Notes: generated by a model not told the origin, from the letters alone. A stretch of 64,000 nucleotides of DNA from Aliamphritea ceti (GCF_024347215.1 NZ_AP025282.1:3906001-3970000); one strand, 5' to 3'. Shown: positions 25,732 through 34,367, numbered from the stretch's first letter. Numbers and translations are program-made.

Positions 25732-27237
25732 TCAGACCTGCTCAGCAATAATCTGCTTCCACTTAGCCGGGCCTGTGGTATGAACAGACTCACCATTGCT
25801 GTCGACGGCAACCGTAACAGGCATGTCTTTAACTTCAAATTCGTAGATAGCTTCCATGCCCATTTCTGGGAAGGCCAGTACTTCAGCATTGGTAATTGCT
25901 TTAGATACCAGATAAGCAGCACCACCTACAGCCATCAGGTAAACAGCTTTGTTATCACGAATAGCTTCAATCGCTACCGGACCACGCTCAGACTTACCAA
26001 TCATGCCTAGCAGGCCGGTACTCTCGATAACCTGACGGGTGAACTTATCCATTCGGGTTGCTGTTGTCGGACCTGCAGGCCCAACTACTTCATCACGAAC
26101 CGGATCAACCGGACCTACGTAATAAATAAAGCGACCTTTCAGATCAACCGGCAGCTCTTCACCCTTATTCAGCATCTCAACCATACGCTTATGCGCAGCA
26201 TCACGACCTGTCAGCATTTTACCATTCAGCAGAACAGTCTCTCCTGGCTGCCAGCTTAAAACATCTTCTGGAGTGATTGTATCCAGATTCACCCGGCGGG
26301 TAGACTCACCCACTTCGAAAGTAATCTCTGGCCATTCATCCAGGCTTGGTGGCGTCAGTATCGCCGGACCTTCACCGTTCAGCGTAAAGTGTGCGTGACG
26401 AGTGGCGGCACAGTTAGGAATCATGCATACAGGCAAAGACGCCGCGTGAGTAGGATAATCCTTAATCTTCACGTCCAAAACAGTCGTCAGACCACCCAGA
26501 CCCTGTGCACCTATGCCCAGAGCGTTAACTGCATCCATGATTTCAATACGCAGTTCTTCAACACGGTTTTGTGGACCACGCTCACGAATTTCATGAATAT
26601 CAATCGGGTCCATCAGGGATTCTTTTGCCAGTACCGCTGCTTTCTCAGCCGTACCACCAATGCCCAGACCCAACATACCTGGTGGACACCAGCCCGCACC
26701 CATTGTTGGTACAGTTTTTACAACCCAGTCGACAATGCTATCAGACGGATTCAGCATCACCATCTTGGATTTGTTTTCAGACCCGCCACCTTTAGCAGCT
26801 ACCTGAACATCTACTTCATCGCCTTCAACAATTTCGTAGTGAATAACCGCAGGCGTATTATCTTTAGTGTTCTTACGTGCACCGGCAGGATCAGCCAGAA
26901 TCGAAGCACGCAGCACGTTATCCGGATGAGTATAGGCACGTCGTACACCTTCATTCACCATGTCAGTAACACTCATGGTGGCATCCCAGCTAACATTCAT
27001 ACCTACTTTCAGGAACACAGTCACAATGCCGGTATCCTGACAAATAGGCCGGCGACCTTCTGCACACATACGTGAGTTGATCAGAATCTGAGCCATGGCG
27101 TCTTTTGCCGCTGGATTCTGCTCTTTCTGATAGGCGCCATGCACGCCCTGAACAAAATCTATCGGATGGTAATAGGAGATAAACTGCAGGGCATCAGCAA
27201 CGCTGCTGATAAAGTCGTCTTGACGTATAACGCTCAT
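25732..27237 (-). CDS. fumA: Class I fumarate hydratase
   Basis: A 501-residue iron-sulfur fumarase that interconverts fumarate and malate in the TCA cycle. The class I features are clear: RRPICQDTGI with a cluster cysteine near residue 65, CMIPNCAATRH with a second region, VGPVDPVRDEVVGPAGPTTATRMDKF for substrate binding, and a class I C-terminal domain GMEAIYEFEVKDMPVTVAVDSNG. The 4Fe-4S cluster makes it oxygen sensitive. It is a single gene. A possible -10 (TATAAT on the minus strand at 27348-27353) lies about 110 bases upstream. Confidence 0.94.
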   Translation of the reverse strand: MSVIRQDDFISSVADALQFISYYHPIDFVQGVHGAYQKEQNPAAKDAMAQILINSRMCAEGRRPICQDTGIVTVFLKVGMNVSWDATMSVTDMVNEGVRRAYTHPDNVLRASILADPAGARKNTKDNTPAVIHYEIVEGDEVDVQVAAKGGGSENKSKMVMLNPSDSIVDWVVKTVPTMGAGWCPPGMLGLGIGGTAEKAAVLAKESLMDPIDIHEIRERGPQNRVEELRIEIMDAVNALGIGAQGLGGLTTVLDVKIKDYPTHAASLPVCMIPNCAATRHAHFTLNGEGPAILTPPSLDEWPEITFEVGESTRRVNLDTITPEDVLSWQPGETVLLNGKMLTGRDAAHKRMVEMLNKGEELPVDLKGRFIYYVGPVDPVRDEVVGPAGPTTATRMDKFTRQVIESTGLLGMIGKSERGPVAIEAIRDNKAVYLMAVGGAAYLVSKAITNAEVLAFPEMGMEAIYEFEVKDMPVTVAVDSNGESVHTTGPAKWKQIIAEQV

Positions 27238-27347
27238 ATTTGGCTCCGCTATCAGGCTCGGTTTTAACCCGGTAAACTGCGCATCGCCGGCTCCGAAGCA
27301 GCCAGTACAGGATTTACAATTTCCAGGTCATAGTTATAAGTGCGCCG

Positions 27348-27353
27348 ATTATA
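27348..27353 (-). promoter_or_regulatory. Possible -10 element for fumarase
   Basis: TATAAT on the minus strand, 111 bases before the fumarase start. No clear -35 at proper spacing. A short inverted repeat (ACGCC / GGCGT, 27362-27376) lies just upstream. Confidence 0.3.
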
Positions 27354-27422
27354 CACATATTACGCCTGACGGGCGTCACAACTTAGTCTCATAATTTCAA
27401 CGAAAGTCTTTTCTGAAAGCGC

Positions 27423-28910
27423 TTATAAAACAATTGTTGGCGACTCAAGTGAATCAAATCGCTCAACTCTGTTACGACCTTTCTGCTTAGCACTGTACAT
27501 TGCCCGGTCACTGTAACTTAACAATACCTCCAGGCTTTTATCCTGACTGGAATGCACTACGCCAATGCTAATAGTCGAGGTTAAATGCTCGCCATTGTTA
27601 AGCGCAATCTGCGTACTGGCAATTGAGTGACAAATACGGTTAGCAACCTGCATAGCCGTTTCAACATCTGTTTCCAATAACGAAACGACGAACTCTTCGC
27701 CGCCAATACGGCCAAACAGATCATTTTCACGCAATTCTTTCTGGCAGATATCTACCACAGACTTAAGCACCTGGTCTCCGGCAGCATGCCCATAGGAATC
27801 ATTAATCTGTTTAAAGTGATCGACATCAAACATTAACAAAGCCAGCGAATTATCGTAGCGCTCAACCCTGCGTAATTCCTGACGCAGACAATCAAATAAG
27901 TGACGACGATTCATAATCCCGGTGAGTTCATCCGTTGTCGCCAACCGGCGTAACTTACTCTCCAGCGCTTTACGCTCTTCCAGCTCTTTATTCAAAGCCT
28001 GTGTGCGCTCCCGCACCTGATGGCGCAGCATGCGGTTCCAGACAAACACCATAATCGCCAGTAAGACGAAAATGCCACCGGCAATCTGCAGCAGTAACTG
28101 CGGAGTAAAAATCTGCCCTTCATAGCCAAGGTTTATCCAGCGACGGAAAATAGTTCGCAACTCATCATCGCTGATGTCATCCAGACCCTTTTGAATAATA
28201 GAGACCAGTTCCGGCCAGTCTTTACGCACAGCAAAACGCAGCTGCCAGGCAAATCCAGATTCCCCGGCAACCCGTAAGTTCGTCAGGCCATCCCGTTCAA
28301 TGTAAAACAGCGCGGCAGCATTAGTAGCAATAATCGCGTCCGACAGACCATAGGAAACCATGCGTAAACCGGTTTCCAGATCTGGTACCTCTAAAATATC
28401 CAGGCTCGGGAAATTCTCCTTCACATACTCACTTGAAGCATAACCTTTGATCAGAACAACTTTATGGCCATCCAGATCACGCATATTCAGGGGACCATCA
28501 ATATCTTTGCGCACCACAATTACCGCGGGCAACCGAATATAAGGCCGGGTGAAGTTCATATACTCCTGTCGCTCAGGCGTAATTGCAGATGCTCCCCAAA
28601 CATCTACCTTGCCTTCTTGAGTGGCGGCGACAACCTTGTCCCAGCTAGGGTACTGAGTAACATTCATATCAAGCCCCTGACGCTCCCCCATCAGGCGTAG
28701 AAAGTCCGCAGTAATCCCACGATAGACATCATTTTCGTCGAAGAACTCAACAGGAGGATAGTAAGGCGCAGGCGCAAAACGGATATCAGTATGCTGTTCC
28801 AGCCAGCGCTCTTCTTCACGGGTAAGCATTGATGAATCGTCTGCCATCAGCGAAACCGGGAACATAAGCCCCAGCAGAATTAAAACCCATCTTTTAAATA
28901 GCAAACTCAT
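27423..28910 (-). CDS. Periplasmic SBP-sensor diguanylate cyclase
   Basis: A 495-residue membrane sensor. After a signal segment (about 1-22) comes a bacterial SBP_bac_3 domain (~34-260) with DIRFAPAPYYPPVEF and DVWGASAITPERQEYMNF, then a membrane helix (~272-294), a short coiled-coil and a GGDEF domain with GGEEF at ~403-407 and an RxxD inhibitory site (RENDLF) before it. It should bind an amino acid-like ligand outside and set c-di-GMP inside. ATG 28910 is chosen because the signal peptide then has normal length; the frame opens earlier at TTG 28943. Confidence 0.9.
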   Translation of the reverse strand: MSLLFKRWVLILLGLMFPVSLMADDSSMLTREEERWLEQHTDIRFAPAPYYPPVEFFDENDVYRGITADFLRLMGERQGLDMNVTQYPSWDKVVAATQEGKVDVWGASAITPERQEYMNFTRPYIRLPAVIVVRKDIDGPLNMRDLDGHKVVLIKGYASSEYVKENFPSLDILEVPDLETGLRMVSYGLSDAIIATNAAALFYIERDGLTNLRVAGESGFAWQLRFAVRKDWPELVSIIQKGLDDISDDELRTIFRRWINLGYEGQIFTPQLLLQIAGGIFVLLAIMVFVWNRMLRHQVRERTQALNKELEERKALESKLRRLATTDELTGIMNRRHLFDCLRQELRRVERYDNSLALLMFDVDHFKQINDSYGHAAGDQVLKSVVDICQKELRENDLFGRIGGEEFVVSLLETDVETAMQVANRICHSIASTQIALNNGEHLTSTISIGVVHSSQDKSLEVLLSYSDRAMYSAKQKGRNRVERFDSLESPTIVL

Positions 28911-29026
28911 TAAGTTCAGACCCCTAAGAACTGCAACAAACAACCTTATACATCAGACTGTTATAAATTTATTGTCTGTAATCTACTAAAGGTATGGGGG
29001 CATCAGTCATCGGTCAACTGCCATGT

Positions 29027-29869
29027 TCACAAAGTGGTAAGATAAAGCAGCCCGAACAACAGAAAAAAGCGACCGGTTGCCGGAGGCAAATAACGTCTGG
29101 CATGCTGCCCCAGACCTGCCATAGGAAGCAAAGTGAGTGCCCAGGGTACACTTAACAGCAACGGCCATATAAATTTCAAATCACCTGAGAAATATAACAA
29201 CGGGCAGCTCACCAACAGTACTGCCAGCCCTGTTCGGTACAGCAAAACCGCTTTCTTCAACCCCAACCTTACACTCAGAGTTTTGCAGCCCTGAGCCCGA
29301 TCTGTCTCATAGTCACGAATCTCATTTGCCAGTAATAGTAAACTGGTTAACAAACTAACAGGTATCGCCTGGCGTATAATCTGGCCGTCAATCCGCCCAC
29401 TGAGAAAGTAATACACCCCGCATATCATCAGTACGCCCATCAGCCAGAAAACAGCTGCCACGGCATAACCACGGCGCTTAAGATTCACCGGTTCAAGCGT
29501 ATATCCCAGCGCACCGGCTACGCCTGTCAGAGTCAGTAACAATGCAGGCCAGCCTCGTATAGCAATGAAATACACAGCCACAGCAGTAGCCAACGCAAAA
29601 CATACAACAGCTATACGCATATTCTTATGAATCAGCTCACAGCTACGAGCATCACCGGTCAGAAAAGGTAAATCTGAACAGTCATTAATCAGATTTACTC
29701 CTGCCTGTAAAAGAATCGCAGCACACAACAAACTGAATGCCTGCAACCAGATAATCTCGGATGCTCCTGATGCTGCGACAATGCCAGTGAGGCCCGCCAC
29801 GCCAGCAACAGCAAATGAAAATGGCCGCAGAGCGCGGCCAGTTTGATACTTATCTGCCATAGCAATCAT
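29027..29869 (-). CDS. UbiA-family prenyltransferase (MenA-like)
   Basis: A 280-residue membrane prenyltransferase with about eight helices. The two Asp-rich motifs that bind prenyl diphosphate through Mg are visible: NLINDCSD near residue 61 and NEIRDYETDRAQG near 186. The pattern is closer to MenA/1,4-dihydroxy-2-naphthoate octaprenyltransferase than UbiA, but no menaquinone genes are near. ATG 29869 or the internal ATG 29860 can start it; the ribosome site is weak. Its first 61 bases belong to the 200-bp repeat that is copied at 30901-31100. Confidence 0.85.
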   Translation of the reverse strand: MIAMADKYQTGRALRPFSFAVAGVAGLTGIVAASGASEIIWLQAFSLLCAAILLQAGVNLINDCSDLPFLTGDARSCELIHKNMRIAVVCFALATAVAVYFIAIRGWPALLLTLTGVAGALGYTLEPVNLKRRGYAVAAVFWLMGVLMICGVYYFLSGRIDGQIIRQAIPVSLLTSLLLLANEIRDYETDRAQGCKTLSVRLGLKKAVLLYRTGLAVLLVSCPLLYFSGDLKFIWPLLLSVPWALTLLPMAGLGQHARRYLPPATGRFFLLFGLLYLTTL

Positions 29870-30008
29870 TGCAATGTCAGTTTCCCTGTAAGTTTATTAT
29901 CTGTCGGATCAGGAAGCTTCAGCTGCTTTAAATCCTGGCGCATTTGGCAGATTACGCATCAGTAAGGCGTATTCCATATCGGTGGCAAAATCTACCGGAA
30001 TACGCATA
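29809..30008. repeat. 200-bp direct repeat, copy 1
   Basis: This copy matches 30901-31100 at 195 of 200 positions. It holds the 5' end of the intact prenyltransferase gene, the spacer, and a broken 3' end of a trhP copy (29909-30008). Of the five differences, most within the trhP part are synonymous (for example CGT/CGC, CCG/CCA); one changes Ala to Thr. Confidence 0.95.
29909..30008 (-). pseudogene. 3' fragment of trhP
   Basis: The last ~32 codons of a trhP gene, in frame to the normal stop and nearly identical to the intact gene at 31001, but cut at 30008 where unrelated sequence begins. Created by the repeat. Confidence 0.88.
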
Positions 30009-30141
30009 TCATGTATATTTATATCTATTACAAGATCGCGGCCTTAGGCGCACAGACAATACAGAGCCACTTGGGTAGCTCACGCATCACCTGGTTTATC
30101 ATGAAGTCATCTAGAAGTTTACAACAGAATTTATCAAAATT

Positions 30142-30225
30142 ATGCGAAAAGCACCTATTACTGCTTTTGATAAAAACATATCAGACAACATGAGGTCCAA
30201 TGAACATCAGAGGATATACACATGA
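30142..30225 (+). other. Short reading frame overlapping methyltransferase start
   Basis: A 27-codon frame (MRKAPITAF... ending ...QRIYT) whose TGA overlaps the methyltransferase ATG (ATGA). It could be a leader peptide or the tail of a lost upstream gene; a stop codon at 30112 closes the frame upstream. No homology recognised. Confidence 0.25.
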
Positions 30226-30698
30226 GCAGATTAGAAAGCATGATACGCAGACTTACTGCGCAAAAGATCGGTCTCGAATGGGGTGTAGGACACACACAAA
30301 ATATTGCAGGTGATTTTGTGGAAATCGGCCTTGGAAATGGTCGAAGCTATGATCATTTACGCGAAACGGCACCTGACAAGAAAATCTGGGTTCTTGATCG
30401 CGCCTTACAATGTCACCCGTCTTGCGTCCCACCAGAAGGCAGTTTTATGCAAGGCGAAGTGAATGAAGCCATGATGCAAATGAAAAGCGATAATATAGGT
30501 ATTGCCCTTGCACATTATGACTTGGGCATCGGTATTAAAGATAAAGACAAAGCAGAAGCAGCAGCTTTAAGCCCTCGAATCAAGGATATTATGGTTAAAG
30601 GTGGTCTTATCATATCTTCCCAACCGCTGGTTGGTTTTACACAGATCGACGGGCCTGCAGAAATTCCCACTGGCCGCTATTACTTTTACAAAGCTTAA
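30222..30698 (+). CDS. Small class I SAM-dependent methyltransferase
   Basis: A 158-residue Rossmann-type methyltransferase. The SAM motif I is FVEIGLGNGRSYDHLRE (about 31-47), an acidic residue in VLDRAL ends the next strand, and IALAHYDLGIG follows. Proteins of this length and opening (MSRLESMIRRLTAQK) are, as I recall, common in alphaproteobacteria and rare in gammas, which suggests transfer. A GAGG ribosome site precedes the ATG. The substrate is unknown. It lies alone in the inserted segment between the 200-bp repeats. Confidence 0.8.
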   Translation: MSRLESMIRRLTAQKIGLEWGVGHTQNIAGDFVEIGLGNGRSYDHLRETAPDKKIWVLDRALQCHPSCVPPEGSFMQGEVNEAMMQMKSDNIGIALAHYDLGIGIKDKDKAEAAALSPRIKDIMVKGGLIISSQPLVGFTQIDGPAEIPTGRYYFYKA

Positions 30699-30701
30699 AG
30701 C

Positions 30702-30836
30702 TTACTTGCCTGTCGCTTTATTTGTCAGTTTTTCTAAAGCACCTTTCATCTCAGCAATCACTTCCGCATCCGCAGGTAAGCCGTGGTTTGCAGACAAATT
30801 TGATGGCGAATGATAAGCAACAAATACTTTCCCCGC
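30702..30836 (-). pseudogene. Truncated 3' end of an unknown gene
   Basis: A 44-codon minus-strand frame, convergent with the methyltransferase gene, reads like a real C terminus (GLPADAEVIAEMKGALEK then a basic end). It is closed upstream by a TAG and has no start, so it looks like the tail of a gene cut during the insertion. The family is not recognised. Confidence 0.4.
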
Positions 30837-30871
30837 CTAATATTCATAAGACACAATATGTAATAGTAAAT

Positions 30872-30961
30872 CTAGACCTGCAATTTATATGTGGTCACAC
30901 CAGCAAATGAAAATGGCCGCAGAGCGCGGCCAGTTTGATACTTATCTGCCATAGCAATCAT
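30872..30961 (-). pseudogene. 5' fragment of the prenyltransferase gene
   Basis: The first 20 codons (MIAMADKYQTG...) repeat those of the intact gene at 29869, then run into foreign sequence and stop after about nine more codons. Together with 29909-30008 it shows that the insertion duplicated the junction. Confidence 0.85.
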
Positions 30962-31100
30962 TGCAATGTCAGTTTCCCTGTAAATTTATTATCTGTCGGA
31001 TCAGGAAGCTTCAGCTGCTTTAAATCCCGGCGCATTTGGCAGATTACGCATCAGTAAGGCGTATTCCATATCGGCGGCAAAATCTACTGGAATGCGCATA
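30901..31100. repeat. 200-bp direct repeat, copy 2
   Basis: Second copy of 29809-30008 (offset 1,092 bp, 5 mismatches). Here the trhP 3' end (from 31001) is intact and the prenyltransferase 5' end is the broken piece. Confidence 0.95.
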
Positions 31101-32368
31101 AAATGGCCAGAGCCTGGTGCGCAATCTTTAGCTTCACCTTTAAGGTTTTCCATTTGTTGCAAAGTAAAAGAATGGTTACCAGACGGTGTCATCAACTCTA
31201 GCTGGTCACCTACCTCAAAACGGTTCTTTACTTCAACATCGATAGTACCTTGTTGCTCATCCCGGCCAATGATTTCGCCAACAAACTGTTGATGTACGCC
31301 AACCGAACTGCCGTTCTCATAGTTCTGATACTCATCATGCACATGACGGCGGTAAAAACCTTCGGTATAACCACGGTTCGCCAGGTTTTCCAGCGTATCC
31401 ATCAGCCCCATGTCGAATGGCCGGCCGGCAGCAATATCATCAATCGCTTTACGGTAAGCCTGAGCAGTACGGGCGACATAATAATGCGACTTAGTACGAC
31501 CTTCGATCTTCAGTGAATGAACCCCCATGGCAGCAAGACGCGGCACATGCTGAATCGCCCGCAAATCCTTGGAGTTCATAATGTAAGTGCCATGCTCATC
31601 TTCATATGCAGGCATAAACTCACCCGGGCGGGTTTCTTCCTGTAACAGATACATTTTATCGGTTGGCTCACCAACCCCAAGACTTGGCTGAGCAGCATCC
31701 GGATCAAAGTTCTGCACAGGAATCAGGTCACCACTGGCATCCTGCTCTGCTTCATGGGCATCGTACTTCCAACGGCAGGTATTCGTACAGGTACCTTGAT
31801 TCGGATCCCGGTGGTTAATATAACCGGACAGTAAACAACGTCCGGAATAAGCTATACACAAAGAGCCGTGTACAAACACTTCCAGCTCCATTTCCGGGCA
31901 TTTCTCTCGAATTTCTTCGATCTCATCCAACGACAGTTCCCGGGAAAGTATGATCCGTTCAACACCAGCCTGATGCCAGAACTTAACACTGGCCCAGTTC
32001 ATCGTATTGCTTTGTACAGATAGGTGAATGGGCACATCAGGCCATTCCTCACGGACCATCATAATCAGACCGGGATCAGACATAATCAGCGCATCAGGTC
32101 CCATTTCAATCACTGGGCGCAGGTCGTTAATATAGGTTTTGAGCTTGCTGTTATGCGGCATGATATTGCTTGCAAGGTAGAGCTTTTTACCCTGCTGGTG
32201 CGCAATATTGATGCCCTGTTCGAGCTTTTCAAGATTGAAGTCGTTGTTACGGACCCGCAGGCTGTAACGGGGCTGGCCAGCGTATACGGCATCGGCGCCA
32301 TACGCAAAAGCGTATTGCATATTCTTCAGCGTACCCGCCGGAGAAAGTAATTCAGGCTTAAACATCAT
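31001..32368 (-). CDS. trhP: tRNA uridine-34 hydroxylase TrhP (peptidase U32 family)
   Basis: A 455-residue U32-family protein of the YegQ/TrhP type, which with prephenate makes 5-hydroxyuridine at tRNA position 34. The U32 signature EVFVHGSLCIAYSGRCLLS is present, followed by further cysteines in NQGTCTNTCRW that fit an Fe-S site. The N terminus FKPELLSPAGTLKNMQYAFAYGADAVYAG is typical. Two adjacent ATGs (32368, 32365) are the likely start; the open frame extends 13 codons more. Its last 100 bases lie in the 200-bp repeat, but the gene is intact. thpR lies just upstream. Confidence 0.9.
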   Translation of the reverse strand: MMFKPELLSPAGTLKNMQYAFAYGADAVYAGQPRYSLRVRNNDFNLEKLEQGINIAHQQGKKLYLASNIMPHNSKLKTYINDLRPVIEMGPDALIMSDPGLIMMVREEWPDVPIHLSVQSNTMNWASVKFWHQAGVERIILSRELSLDEIEEIREKCPEMELEVFVHGSLCIAYSGRCLLSGYINHRDPNQGTCTNTCRWKYDAHEAEQDASGDLIPVQNFDPDAAQPSLGVGEPTDKMYLLQEETRPGEFMPAYEDEHGTYIMNSKDLRAIQHVPRLAAMGVHSLKIEGRTKSHYYVARTAQAYRKAIDDIAAGRPFDMGLMDTLENLANRGYTEGFYRRHVHDEYQNYENGSSVGVHQQFVGEIIGRDEQQGTIDVEVKNRFEVGDQLELMTPSGNHSFTLQQMENLKGEAKDCAPGSGHFMRIPVDFAADMEYALLMRNLPNAPGFKAAEAS

Positions 32369-32415
32369 AAGTCTCTGCTTATTAGCAGGATGCGCCTGAA
32401 TCAGCAACGCTTACA

Positions 32416-32976
32416 TCAGGCCATATCCTGCAAAGGGATTTCAAATAAAGGGGTATAGATCGAACCACGCTCGCCTGGTTTACTTTGGTACAGAATCACT
32501 TCGTCTGCCAGGCTGATAAGATCCAGCTCTGGCCAGTGCTCAGGTACATTGAACCGGTTCTCTGCCGGTAAGCGGCCTAACGTGATGTGTGGTTGAAAGT
32601 CTTCCTCGGTATAAGCAATGCCCGCTTCACGGGCCACCTGCATCATCAACTGATTTAACTGGCTGAGCGCCTGATGTTCAGGACTCATAGCCGCAATCAG
32701 CGACAAATGCTTATTTACCGGGTAATACTGCGAGGTATTAATATGCACCTGAAATGAGCGAAACTCAGCCAGATGCTTACTTGCAACCTGTTCCAGACGA
32801 TCAACCTGCTCGAGACTTATATTCCCCATAAAGCATAGGGTTAAATGATAACACTCTGAATCGACCCAGTTAACCTCTACGTGCTTATCAAACTGACAAA
32901 GCGTATCGGCATGGTCTGCCAGAGATCGGGCTACTGCCCCGGGAAGAGGTAAAGCAAAAAAGGCACGAATTTCCAT
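32416..32976 (-). CDS. thpR: RNA 2',3'-cyclic phosphodiesterase ThpR
   Basis: A 186-residue 2H phosphoesterase (LigT/ThpR) that opens 2',3'-cyclic phosphates on RNA ends. Both HxT motifs are present: His44-Leu-Thr46 (HLTLCF) and His130-Ile-Thr132 (HITLGR), spaced as in the family. It ends 47 bases before the trhP start on the same strand, so the two may form an RNA-processing transcript. Confidence 0.92.
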   Translation of the reverse strand: MEIRAFFALPLPGAVARSLADHADTLCQFDKHVEVNWVDSECYHLTLCFMGNISLEQVDRLEQVASKHLAEFRSFQVHINTSQYYPVNKHLSLIAAMSPEHQALSQLNQLMMQVAREAGIAYTEEDFQPHITLGRLPAENRFNVPEHWPELDLISLADEVILYQSKPGERGSIYTPLFEIPLQDMA

Positions 32977-33004
32977 TACGTACTATTTTCCTTCAGTTAT
33001 GAAA

Positions 33005-33030
33005 GCCCGACACTGACGTATCGGGCCCGG
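33005..33030 (-). terminator. Weak terminator after coiled-coil gene
   Basis: Minus-strand hairpin GCCCGA / TCGGGC (33005-33010 and 33021-33026) followed by CTTTC. Short stem, so only a possible terminator. Confidence 0.35.
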
Positions 33031-33100
33031 CATTCTTGCATTAGATTAAAAGCGCCACAAAGCGAATAACCATCGAATGAGCACTTATGTTTGCAGTTAG

Positions 33101-34189
33101 TTACTGCAGGCTTTCAACCTGCAACTGGAGATTATTCAGACGCTGCCGAATGCGCAAAAGTTCCTTATTCAACACTAAACGGGAACCATCAATTGCTTTA
33201 ACAGCCTGCTCATTAACTTTCACGCGACGTTCAAGCGTACTGGCAGATACACCGCTGCTCTGGGTGCTTTTGCTGCCAAGCTGATCAATCCGGCGATTCA
33301 GATCTTTACCTTGCTGTGACAAAGCCACCCGCTGTAACTCCTGACCTTCAGAAAGAATCTGATAGTCAGCGCTTAGCGCGGCTAAATTTGCCCGTACCTG
33401 AGAAAGCTGTTTACTGTCTGCGCCACTGGTACCTGACAGCTTTTTACTGGTGGCCTTAAGTGACTTATCCTGAGCCTTAAGACTTTTTTCCAGACTGGCC
33501 AGCTTTGTGTTAACCGTTTTAATCTGCTTTTCAAGACCAGCATTAAGTCCGGCTAAATCTTTACCTAATTTATCAACATTTTGCTGACGTGTACTGGCCG
33601 CCTTATTTACAGAATCCAGTTCAGTACCAAGTGTTTCAACGGCAGCCAGGCGAGTAGTCAGAGCAGCCAGAGATTTAGACTGATCTGCAGCGCCGGCATT
33701 AAGCTTTTCAAGCGTAGCGGCCTGGCTGGTCAGTTGTTTCGACGTTTGTTCTTTTACCTGAGTTTGCAGTGCAGCCAGCTGTTCATCTATTAATTTAATT
33801 TTCTTATCAGCTGCGGTAGCGCGGTTATTTACCCACTCAAGCAAGGATTCATCAGATTGTTCAACACTGCTTTCAGCACTCTTTAACAAATGCTGTAATT
33901 GTACAATCTGAGTCGATAAGGATTCGACCTGTTTAGACTGGTCGGAGAGTAATGCCTGTTGCTTCTGAATCTGACTTTGCTGCACTGTGCCCCAATACCC
34001 CAGGCCAGCCACAACAGCGGCCAGTAACAACACGACAAACAGAATAAAACCTTTGCCTTTTTTAGCTTGCTCAGCGTTCACCGATTGTGCAATGACACCT
34101 TCACCAAGCTTTTTTTCAGGGGCTTGTTTCACCAGACTTGGATCAGCTGGTCCGAAACTTGGAACTTCCACATTATCTTGCTCACGCAT
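33101..34189 (-). CDS. Single-pass membrane protein with long coiled coil
   Basis: A 362-residue protein of unrecognised family. Residues 1-46 are hydrophilic (cytosolic), 47-68 form one membrane helix (GFILFVVLLLAAVVAGLGYWG), and the rest is Ala/Leu/Gln/Lys/Ser-rich heptad-type coiled coil, probably in the periplasm. The coil is broken by Gly/Ser near residues 250-260 and resumes to the C terminus. Such layouts are seen in envelope scaffold proteins and HemX-like proteins, but I see no match good enough to name it. Single gene. Confidence 0.7.
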   Translation of the reverse strand: MREQDNVEVPSFGPADPSLVKQAPEKKLGEGVIAQSVNAEQAKKGKGFILFVVLLLAAVVAGLGYWGTVQQSQIQKQQALLSDQSKQVESLSTQIVQLQHLLKSAESSVEQSDESLLEWVNNRATAADKKIKLIDEQLAALQTQVKEQTSKQLTSQAATLEKLNAGAADQSKSLAALTTRLAAVETLGTELDSVNKAASTRQQNVDKLGKDLAGLNAGLEKQIKTVNTKLASLEKSLKAQDKSLKATSKKLSGTSGADSKQLSQVRANLAALSADYQILSEGQELQRVALSQQGKDLNRRIDQLGSKSTQSSGVSASTLERRVKVNEQAVKAIDGSRLVLNKELLRIRQRLNNLQLQVESLQ

Positions 34190-34367
34190 CTATATCAGAT
34201 CCTAAAAGAATGCTCTGTGTGGCTGGCGTGTGCCAACTCCACATCAGGAAAAACAGATCACACTAAATTATATGTCTGCATATCAGACCGAAAAAGGCCT
34301 TACATCAGTTGCACTATAATATGAGCGCTGTCAGCATCCAAGTCCCGGCAGTATTTTAGCCTTTGTT

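Larger units (their letters stand above)
30009..30900. mobile_element. 892-bp inserted segment between 200-bp direct repeats
   Basis: Unique DNA that separates two copies of the prenyltransferase/trhP junction. It is visibly A/T-rich at both ends. It holds a small methyltransferase gene (30222-30698), a short frame overlapping its start, and a minus-strand gene tail (30702-30836). There is no transposase, integrase or terminal inverted repeat. A single crossover of incoming circular DNA carrying a related junction would give this structure; tandem duplication with later change is an alternative. Confidence 0.7.

Noticed and set aside
26389..27075. 228-codon frame antisense to fumarase
   Set aside because: Composition (Thr/His/Arg/Asn-rich, no motif) and full overlap with fumarase show it is a shadow frame.
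30009..30900. Classical insertion sequence or integron cassette
   Set aside because: No transposase, terminal inverted repeats, short target duplication or attC-like site; the 200-bp flanks are host gene sequence and fit homologous recombination.
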